From contig JAKRSG010000205.1 in the NCBI GenBank assembly GCA_022402405.1, forward strand, positions 1 to 13,400: 13,400 nucleotides of DNA, written 5' to 3'. The stretch's first letter is position 1; each line of letters starts with the position of its first letter. A program made the position numbers and the translations under genes. Of this stretch, positions 6,606 to 11,733 are shown one piece after another. The stretch comes from Bacteroidia bacterium (GTDB taxonomy: Bacteria > Bacteroidota > Bacteroidia > UKL13-3). The notes beneath the pieces were generated by a model. The model did not search any database. It was not told where the DNA came from and saw nothing but the letters and a program-made list of their open reading frames with translations.

Positions 6606-7341
6606 GCTCTTGCAATTTAGTATTTATAACGGTATAAACTTGTTCTTTCAAAATTTCTATATCAGACATCGTCATGCCGCGCGTTTCTATTGGCTTGTGC
6701 ACAAACTGACTTACTATTCCTGGTCGACCTTCTAACACACCTTGATCTGGCAATATTTTCCAATTACCTACAATAGTTACTGGCAATAAAGGAATTTGTT
6801 TTTCAATAGCAATTTTAAACGGACCATCCTTAAACTTTATCATTTTCGGAGTTTGGGCCGGTATGGTGCCTTCCGGAAAAATGACCATACTATTTCCTTG
6901 GTCTATCCAATTTAAAGCCTTTCTGTAACTTAAAGCAGATTTACGCGCATCTTTTCTGTCTACTGCAATATCTATCGTTCTGAACCAAATGCCGAATACT
7001 GGAATTCTCTCCAACTCTGCCTTGGCCATAAAGTTAAAAAACAAAGGCAACTTTACAGTAAGTGTAATGATATCAATTTGCGAAGTATGATTAGGAACAA
7101 TCATGTAAGATCGCGATGTATCTAATGGCTCTTCAAAATACATTTTCACTCTTACCAAGTTAAATAAGAGTAGCATCTTTCCCCAAAACTTACGGAGTAA
7201 ATGTCCTAATCTATATCTTTTTGGATTACTTAACGCATAATAAATGAGTGGGTACAAGGCAAAAAACCATATAGCAGTAGTTAGCCCAAAATAGAGGGCA
7301 TAAGCAGATCTGAGCGGATTTTTTGAAAATTTTATTGCCAC
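6595..7341 (-). CDS. 1-acyl-sn-glycerol-3-phosphate acyltransferase (PlsC family)
   Basis: This 248-residue enzyme probably acylates lysophosphatidic acid to phosphatidic acid at the inner membrane, a step of phospholipid synthesis. Two hydrophobic stretches near the N-terminus (about 11-36 and 56-64) would anchor it. The acyltransferase signature HX4D is NHTSQID, with H85 and D90. A second block surrounds FFNFMAKAELERIPVFG (101-117). The phosphate-binding motif FPEGTIP is at 155-161, and PLLPVTIVGNW follows the pattern of block IV. The gene starts 8 bp after pyrE and overlaps gatC by 11 bp. Other members of the superfamily acylate different lysolipids, so the exact acceptor is inferred. Confidence 0.88.
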   Translation of the reverse strand: MAIKFSKNPLRSAYALYFGLTTAIWFFALYPLIYYALSNPKRYRLGHLLRKFWGKMLLLFNLVRVKMYFEEPLDTSRSYMIVPNHTSQIDIITLTVKLPLFFNFMAKAELERIPVFGIWFRTIDIAVDRKDARKSALSYRKALNWIDQGNSMVIFPEGTIPAQTPKMIKFKDGPFKIAIEKQIPLLPVTIVGNWKILPDQGVLEGRPGIVSQFVHKPIETRGMTMSDIEILKEQVYTVINTKLQEHGY

Positions 7342-7349
7342 CGTATTTC

Positions 7350-7991
7350 TTATTTACCGAAAGCCTCTGGATTAACACGCCACGACTTTAACACTTCCAT
7401 ATCAGAAGAACTCACAAAGTTTTTTTCTAATGCGATTTGAACCAAAACATCGTAGTTACATAAGGAGAAAATCGGACAATTAGCGTCAGAGAAATTTTTC
7501 TCAGCCACTTGCAAACCATAGGTGAAAATACTGGCTAATCCTAATACGTTTGAACCAAAATCTCTCAATGCATGAACAGCTTGTAAGCTGCTTTTGCCTG
7601 TAGACACAAGGTCTTCCACTAAAACAACAGATTGTTCCGGACGAATATCACCTTCAACCTGCTTGCCCATTCCGTGTTTTTTAGGTTCAGACCGAACATA
7701 GCCAAAAGGTAAACCCAGCGCATCTGCTACCAAAGCACCTGGTGCAATGCCTGCTGTGGCTACGCCAATAATGGCTTCAACTTGCGGATACCTGGTTTTT
7801 ATTTCGTGAGCCAACGAATCTTTTATAAAGGTTCTAATGGTAGGGTGCGAGAGAGATAAGCGGTTGTCGCTGTAAATGGGCGACTTTAACCCTGATGCCC
7901 AAGTAAAAGGATCTTGGGGTTGTAATTTTATAGCTTTTATCTGGAGTAAATATTCTGCTATCTTTGCAGCTGTGGATTCATTAATTTGCAT
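7350..7991 (-). CDS. pyrE: Orotate phosphoribosyltransferase
   Basis: PyrE joins orotate to PRPP to form orotidine monophosphate, the fifth step of de novo pyrimidine synthesis. From the ATG at 7991 it has 213 residues, the family's normal length. Visible features are FTWASGLKSPIYSDNR (29-44, orotate side), the GVATAGI loop (77-83), the flexible catalytic loop with SEPKKHGMGKQVEG (101-114; K104, K105, H106) and the PRPP-binding motif VVLVEDLVSTGKS (122-134). The frame stays open 30 codons further upstream, but that stretch lies inside the divergent NUDIX gene and beyond a good -7 box, so 7991 is preferred. It is the first gene of a four-gene leftward operon (pyrE-plsC-gatC-ABC ATPase). Two copies of the repeated word TTTGGTTCA, in different frames, and one GGTTCAGACC lie inside it. 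Confidence 0.95.
   Translation of the reverse strand: MQINESTAAKIAEYLLQIKAIKLQPQDPFTWASGLKSPIYSDNRLSLSHPTIRTFIKDSLAHEIKTRYPQVEAIIGVATAGIAPGALVADALGLPFGYVRSEPKKHGMGKQVEGDIRPEQSVVLVEDLVSTGKSSLQAVHALRDFGSNVLGLASIFTYGLQVAEKNFSDANCPIFSLCNYDVLVQIALEKNFVSSSDMEVLKSWRVNPEAFGK
7438..7693. repeat. Cluster of three short repeat words inside pyrE
   Basis: TGAACCAAA occurs at 7438-7446 and 7551-7559, and GGTTCAGACC at 7684-7693, three members of the dispersed TTTGGTTCARACC word family within 256 bases. In the pyrE frame they encode L-V-Q-I, G-S-N and R-S-E-P respectively, so shared peptide sequence does not explain them. Confidence 0.45.
7959..7966 (+). promoter_or_regulatory. -7 box for the NUDIX gene, inside pyrE
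   Basis: TATCTTTG matches TAnnTTTG exactly and is followed by GC, as is frequent in Bacteroidota promoters. TTTA at 7936-7939 lies 19 bases upstream as a near -33 element. Transcription would start near 7972, giving a leader of about 27 bases to the ATG at 8000. The whole promoter lies inside the first codons of the divergent pyrE. Confidence 0.6.
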
Positions 7992-7996
7992 GTGTA

Positions 7997-8004
7997 CAAA
8001 TGTA
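7997..8004 (-). promoter_or_regulatory. -7 box for the pyrE operon, overlapping the NUDIX start
   Basis: On the minus strand this reads TACATTTG, an exact TAnnTTTG match. Transcription would begin about six bases on, at or next to the pyrE ATG (7991), so the mRNA would be leaderless or nearly so. No good TTTG element is found at -33. The box overlaps the ATG of the NUDIX gene at 8000. Confidence 0.5.
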
Positions 8005-8611
8005 TAAATTTTTCGTAAACGATAAGCCTCTTTTACTTTTAAATGAGCTAAGTAATGCTGTTGCTGAAATGCAATTGCCAATAAAACAATATAATACAGA
8101 TACTAAATTAATGGACTTAGTCCGAAAAATGGAGGATAGCAAAGACGCTGGTTTGGTTTTACTCTGCGAAGACCCTGAAAAAGTGTTCACTAAACTGCTG
8201 TCTAAATTCACCACCATTCATGCCGGAGGCGGAATTGTATACAACGAAAAAGGCCAACTACTTATCATGAAACGTTTGGGAAAATGGGATTTACCAAAAG
8301 GGAAAATAGACCCGGGTGAAACACGCGAGGAGGCCGCCATGAGAGAAGTGGAAGAAGAATGTGGCTTGTCGCCTCTTACCATTCAACGCTTCTTTGGAAA
8401 TACCTATCACAGTTATAAATTACAAGGTCACCGCTTTTGTAAACTTACGCATTGGTATATTATGAACACCTCGTATGAAGGCGAATTAACGCCGCAACTA
8501 GAAGAAAGTATAACAGAGGTAAAATGGGTTGACCCAAAAGAACTCGACGTAGAAACATTGAACACTTATGAGTCTATTCGTTCTTTGTTAAAAGAGGCGC
8601 TGGCAAATTAA
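8000..8611 (+). CDS. NUDIX hydrolase
   Basis: NUDIX enzymes hydrolyse a nucleoside diphosphate linked to another group, using Mg or Mn ions. The 203-residue protein has a perfect NUDIX box GX5EX7REUXEEXGU at 101-123 (G101, E107, R115-E116, E119-E120, G122). The strand before it, GGGIVYNEKGQLLIMKRLGKWDLPKGK, is the usual substrate-side beta sheet. The first 75 or so residues form an extra N-terminal segment with no motif I recognise, longer than minimal NUDIX proteins of about 130-150 residues. The substrate cannot be told: ADP-ribose, Ap4A-type compounds, (d)NTPs and others are possible. It is divergent from pyrE with only 8 bp between start codons, and convergent with coaD with a 4-bp stop overlap (TTAA). 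Confidence 0.9.
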   Translation: MYKFFVNDKPLLLLNELSNAVAEMQLPIKQYNTDTKLMDLVRKMEDSKDAGLVLLCEDPEKVFTKLLSKFTTIHAGGGIVYNEKGQLLIMKRLGKWDLPKGKIDPGETREEAAMREVEEECGLSPLTIQRFFGNTYHSYKLQGHRFCKLTHWYIMNTSYEGELTPQLEESITEVKWVDPKELDVETLNTYESIRSLLKEALAN

Positions 8612-9066
8612 ATCTCTACTTCTTTCGGAATAAAATTAGAGGCATCGCCACCATTTCTTATTAAATCGCGAACTATAGACGAACTTATCGGAGTATACTC
8701 TGGATCACACATCAAAAATATGGTTTCAGCCTTTGGATAAATCATGCGATTCATCTGAGAGATATTCTTTTCGTAGTCGAAATCTGCCATGTTTCTGATG
8801 CCTCGCAGCACAAATTGAGCACCGATACTAGCGCAAAAATCTACGGTTAATCCTTCGTAATAATCAGCCCTTACTTTTGGCTCGTTTTTATATATCTGGT
8901 TGATCCAATTTACTCTTTTCTCTATAGGAAATAAGGTTGATTTATTGATGTTATGTCCAATACCTACAATGATTTCATCGAACAAAGGAAGTGCCCTACT
9001 AATGATATTGGTATGACCAACTGTAATGGGATCAAAAGTACCTGGGAAGAGTGCTATTTTTTTCAT
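8608..9066 (-). CDS. coaD: Phosphopantetheine adenylyltransferase
   Basis: CoaD transfers AMP from ATP to 4'-phosphopantetheine, giving dephospho-CoA, the penultimate step of CoA synthesis. Starting at the ATG at 9066 it has 152 residues, close to the family's usual 155-165. Family motifs are FPGTFDPITVGH (7-18; the T/HxGH nucleotidyltransferase motif is TVGH), RGIRN (88-92) and ISSSIVRD (127-134, the ISSTxxR motif). An in-frame TTG at 9078 would add four residues and is unlikely, because family members begin directly with MKKIALFPG-like sequence. The gene follows rsmD after a 56-bp gap that carries an exact TAnnTTTG box. Its stop overlaps the stop of the NUDIX gene by 4 bp. Confidence 0.95.
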   Translation of the reverse strand: MKKIALFPGTFDPITVGHTNIISRALPLFDEIIVGIGHNINKSTLFPIEKRVNWINQIYKNEPKVRADYYEGLTVDFCASIGAQFVLRGIRNMADFDYEKNISQMNRMIYPKAETIFLMCDPEYTPISSSIVRDLIRNGGDASNFIPKEVEI

Positions 9067-9075
9067 AATAAAATT

Positions 9076-9083
9076 CAAAATTA
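9076..9083 (-). promoter_or_regulatory. Possible -7 box for coaD
   Basis: On the minus strand this reads TAATTTTG, an exact TAnnTTTG match, ending nine bases before the coaD ATG at 9066. Transcription would start only a few bases before the ATG. No -33 TTTG is found at the right distance, and the AT-rich context makes chance matches easier. Read-through from rsmD may be the main source of coaD mRNA. Confidence 0.35.
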
Positions 9084-9122
9084 GTAAAAAACTAATGGTT
9101 TACTACTTAAAACAAATGTTTA

Positions 9123-9668
9123 TTAATCATTATTGTTCCTGCTAAAGAAAGAAAAACACGACTGACCATAAACGCGTTCGTTTTGAAAGTTGGGCATGTG
9201 GTTAAATTTGAGAGAGCTAGCATGTTCTAAAATCAGCATTCCATCAAGGTTTAATAGATTTCGATCAAACACAATGATAGGAATTTCTCCTATTCTTGGC
9301 AAGGCGTAAGGAGCATCGGCAAAGATTATATCAAAAGATTCTGCGCATGAAATTAGATAGCTAAAAACATCCTGTTTAACTACTTCAATTTGGTTCAGAC
9401 CAAGCTTTTGGGATGTTGATTTGATGAATTTAACGCAATTGGCATTTTCATCTACACTTACGATTCTTTTAGAGCCTCTGCTGGCAAATTCGTAGCTGAT
9501 ATTTCCTGTTCCGGTGAATAAATCGAGCACAGATAATTCTTCTAAATCGTACCTATTTTGAAGAATGTTAAATAAACTTTCTTTTGCCCTATCGGTGGTA
9601 GGACGAACAGGTAAGTTATTAGGCGCTTGAATGATTAAGCCACCTTTTTGTCCTCCAATTATACGCAC
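9123..9668 (-). CDS. rsmD: 16S rRNA (guanine(966)-N(2))-methyltransferase RsmD-like
   Basis: RsmD methylates N2 of G966 in 16S rRNA during small-subunit assembly. The 181-residue protein has normal family length and the family start MRIIGGQKGG, followed by PNNLPVRPTTDRAKESLFNIL (16-36), the substrate-specific block. The SAM-binding motif I is LDLFTGTGN (48-56), and D73 in VSVDEN is the expected ribose ligand. The catalytic motif IV, normally [DN]PP[FY], reads D118-A-P-Y121 here, with Ala for the first Pro. Translation starts at a GTG overlapping the end of the DUF3822 gene by 10 bp, so the two are probably translationally coupled. coaD follows downstream, an order found in many bacteria (rsmD-coaD). 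Confidence 0.9.
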   Translation of the reverse strand: MRIIGGQKGGLIIQAPNNLPVRPTTDRAKESLFNILQNRYDLEELSVLDLFTGTGNISYEFASRGSKRIVSVDENANCVKFIKSTSQKLGLNQIEVVKQDVFSYLISCAESFDIIFADAPYALPRIGEIPIIVFDRNLLNLDGMLILEHASSLKFNHMPNFQNERVYGQSCFSFFSRNNND

Positions 9669-10513
9669 AATAATGCAGCAGATTCGTTAATAAATTGGTG
9701 TTCGCCAAACTGTTTAAATTGCAGTGGGTAGGTGTAAACGCTCGGTTTTATTCCGTATTGAACCGACCTCACATACTTTTGAATGAGATGAAACAACTCA
9801 GATAGTTGGGTAGAATTTCCGTAAAGCACCACATCACACGCATGAGATATTTGCAATTGTTCTGCGGCAGCAAGCAGATAATATACTATCTCAGTTTCGG
9901 TTTCAAACGTAAAAGTATTATAGAATTTTAGCTGCTTGTCTAAATTGAGAATTTCAACAAAGCCCGCATGCATTTGTATGTGCATTTTGTTTGCAGAATT
10001 CTCAAAATTTAACGATTCTACAGCCTTAATAAACAATAAAGACGCATGGTAAACATCTACCATTGGCATACCAAAACGAATCATTTTCATGAGTTCATTT
10101 TTTACATTAAAAATGGCCGCCGTTTGTTGAACGTGCATCTTGCAATAAAGCACTTGTGAGTTAGGCAAAATCTTATGGTTAAGCGAATAATAAGCTTCAG
10201 TCTCCACCACGTTTAACAAAGATTCTGGAACCAAACTTACTTGATGAGAAGAAATAACAACCTTACGTTCCTTGTATTTTGGTTTTAAACTATCTACAAA
10301 AGGTTGAATAGTTTTTAACTCATCATAGCTTAGGTTCAGAAAATTAACATCGGGTGCTGTAAAAATAGCGAGTTGTAAAATTTGATTGTTTTTAGGATCG
10401 CACACCACCGAACTGATGTGGTTGTTTTCAAAATAAATCACATGCTCATAATCACTTACGGCCGTTTCTTGAAACAAATTATCTGAATAGATTTTACTAG
10501 TGATGGTTTGCAC
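9659..10513 (-). CDS. DUF3822 family protein
   Basis: This is a 284-residue protein of a family found in Bacteroidota next to rsmD; its function is not established. I chose the GTG at 10513 (QTITSKIYSDNLF follows). The frame is open to 10576, but that would run past the promoter and into the divergent thioesterase gene. The sequence looks like a soluble two-lobe alpha/beta protein, with alternating strands such as EHVIYFENNHISSVVCD near the N-terminus and CDVVLYGNSTQL near the C-terminus. This pattern suggests an actin-like (ASKHA) fold like PilM-type proteins, which is inference. No signal peptide or membrane segment is visible from the chosen start. Its last 10 bp overlap rsmD, which suggests a role in ribosome maturation or simply coupled expression. 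Confidence 0.82.
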   Translation of the reverse strand: MQTITSKIYSDNLFQETAVSDYEHVIYFENNHISSVVCDPKNNQILQLAIFTAPDVNFLNLSYDELKTIQPFVDSLKPKYKERKVVISSHQVSLVPESLLNVVETEAYYSLNHKILPNSQVLYCKMHVQQTAAIFNVKNELMKMIRFGMPMVDVYHASLLFIKAVESLNFENSANKMHIQMHAGFVEILNLDKQLKFYNTFTFETETEIVYYLLAAAEQLQISHACDVVLYGNSTQLSELFHLIQKYVRSVQYGIKPSVYTYPLQFKQFGEHQFINESAALLCV

Positions 10514-10525
10514 AATTCTTGTTCT

Positions 10526-10540
10526 TACCTTCGCAAAGTA
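10526..10540. promoter_or_regulatory. Near-palindromic bidirectional promoter core (DUF3822 / thioesterase)
   Basis: TACCTTCGCAAAGTA is nearly its own reverse complement (TACTTTGCGAAGGTA). Read rightward it offers TACCTTCG, one mismatch from TAnnTTTG, for the thioesterase gene starting at 10567. Read leftward it offers TACTTTG, with one base missing from the TAnnTTTG spacer, for DUF3822 starting at 10513. Both would give leaders of sensible length, about 27 and 13 bases. Confidence 0.45.
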
Positions 10541-10566
10541 GTAAAACCAAAGCAAAAAATAAAAGC

Positions 10567-11013
10567 GTGAATACATTTATACCAAAAAACCCAGATTTTT
10601 TATCTCTTATTCAGGATAAAATGAAAGAAAATCATTTTATGCAGCACCTAGGATTTTCTATTCATAAAATTGAACCGGGAATGGTAGAAGGCATTTTAGA
10701 TATTGCGCCAGAACATAGACAACACCTAGGATTTTTGCATGGCGGTGTAAGTGCTACTCTAGCAGATTTAGTAGCAGGCTTTGCTAGTTTTACACTGGTT
10801 GAACCCACTCAATCGGTAGTGACTGTTGAAATGAAAATCTCCTATCTTAATCCGGGTATTGGCGATAAAGCATATTGCAAAGGCTATGTAATTAAAGCCG
10901 GACAAAAACTAATATTTGCCGAAGCAGAAATATATGTTAATAATGAGGAAAAAGACTTCTTGGTAGCGAAGGGTTATGCTACATATGCCGTAATAGAAAA
11001 TCCGAAATTATAA
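10567..11013 (+). CDS. Hotdog-fold acyl-CoA thioesterase, PaaI/YbdB type
   Basis: This protein of about 148 residues (GTG start) belongs to the single-hotdog thioesterases that hydrolyse acyl- or aryl-CoA in the cytoplasm. It shows the hallmark HLGFLHGGVSATLADLVAGFAS (residues 53-74), in which HGG and the following D67 line the active site, then VVTVEMKISYLNPG, the second strand pair. The frame is open back to a TTG at 10519, but that would start inside the promoter core. The GTG at 10567 and an ATG at 10621 (130 residues, KENHFMQHLGF) are both possible; I prefer 10567 for its leader distance. The natural substrate is unknown. The end overlaps the convergent upp by 6 bp, inside a 14-bp palindrome. 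Confidence 0.88.
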   Translation: MNTFIPKNPDFLSLIQDKMKENHFMQHLGFSIHKIEPGMVEGILDIAPEHRQHLGFLHGGVSATLADLVAGFASFTLVEPTQSVVTVEMKISYLNPGIGDKAYCKGYVIKAGQKLIFAEAEIYVNNEEKDFLVAKGYATYAVIENPKL

Positions 11014-11652
11014 TTTCTCTCCAAAAGATAAATCTCCAGCATCACCCAATCCGGGCACTATGTAGCTATTTTCATCGAGACTACTATCTACATCTGCCAC
11101 ATAAATTTGGGCATTAGGCATATTTTTTTGCACAAATGCAATCCCTTGTTCGCTGGCAATTAAACTGGCCACAAAAACTTGTTTAGGCTTACCTTTGGTT
11201 AAAAGAGCTTTGTATGTAAGATACATAGATTGTCCGGTTGCCAGCATAGGGTCTATTAAAATTAAAGTACGATCTTGCAAATTAGGGGAAGCTAAATATT
11301 CTACTACTATTTCAAAATCTTTAGAATGAGTATGTTTTCTATACGCAGAAACATACGCATTATCTGCCCAATCAAAGTAGTTTAAAAATCCTTGGTGCAG
11401 TGGCAATCCTGCCCGCAAAACCGTTGCCAACACAGGCTGTTCTTGCAGTACATTGGAGGCATGAATACCCAAAGGAGTTTGTATTTCGGTACTTTTACGA
11501 GGCAGCACCTTACTCATTTCATACGCCAATATCTCTCCTACTCGCTCCAAATTCCGCCTGAATCTTTGTCGGTCTTGCTGCACTTGCGCGTTTCTGATTT
11601 CAGCGAGAAAATCGCAGACGATAGAGTTTTGTTTAGTTAATATTACTGGCAT
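11008..11652 (-). CDS. upp: Uracil phosphoribosyltransferase
   Basis: Upp salvages free uracil with PRPP to give UMP in the cytosol. The 214-residue protein matches the family length. Visible features are RFRRNLERVGEILAYE (30-45), LATVLRAGLPLHQGF (75-89), the PRPP-binding motif DPMLATGQS (134-142), and the uracil-binding C-terminal PGLGDAGD (200-207) followed by the usual F-G. With pyrE about 3 kb away, the window holds both the de novo and salvage routes to pyrimidine nucleotides, but the genes are in separate transcription units. The gene is divergent from the MBL/beta-CASP gene with an 81-bp gap and convergent with the thioesterase. Confidence 0.95.
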   Translation of the reverse strand: MPVILTKQNSIVCDFLAEIRNAQVQQDRQRFRRNLERVGEILAYEMSKVLPRKSTEIQTPLGIHASNVLQEQPVLATVLRAGLPLHQGFLNYFDWADNAYVSAYRKHTHSKDFEIVVEYLASPNLQDRTLILIDPMLATGQSMYLTYKALLTKGKPKQVFVASLIASEQGIAFVQKNMPNAQIYVADVDSSLDENSYIVPGLGDAGDLSFGEKL

Positions 11653-11671
11653 AAAAAATATAAATATAGAA

Positions 11672-11679
11672 CAAAGTTA
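11672..11679 (-). promoter_or_regulatory. -7 box of upp
   Basis: On the minus strand this reads TAACTTTG, an exact TAnnTTTG match. It lies 19 bases before the ATG at 11652, so transcription would start near 11665 with a leader of about 13 bases. No matching TTTG is seen at -33. For the divergent MBL gene I see only poor candidates in 11680-11733 (for example TACCCTTC). Confidence 0.5.
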
Positions 11680-11733
11680 AAGAATTCCGTTATTTGCGAG
11701 ATAATAAAAGATACTACCCTTCAAAAAATATAC

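Noticed and set aside
7992..8081. N-terminal extension of PyrE by 30 residues
   Set aside because: It would run through the NUDIX coding region and upstream of an exact -7 box; without it PyrE has the usual family length.
5629..8611. A defence or mobile system hidden around the NUDIX and ABC ATPase genes
   Set aside because: Neighbours are all core metabolic genes, there are no integrase, transposase, toxin-antitoxin or nuclease partners, and base composition looks uniform by eye.
9067..9078. TTG start giving CoaD four more residues
   Set aside because: CoaD proteins normally start within a few residues of the FPGTFDP motif, and the ATG at 9066 gives exactly that.
10514..10576. ATG start for DUF3822 at 10576 (a hydrophobic N-terminus that could be read as a membrane segment)
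   Set aside because: The stretch overlaps the promoter core and the start of the divergent thioesterase gene; the hydrophobic look comes from translating an AT-rich promoter.
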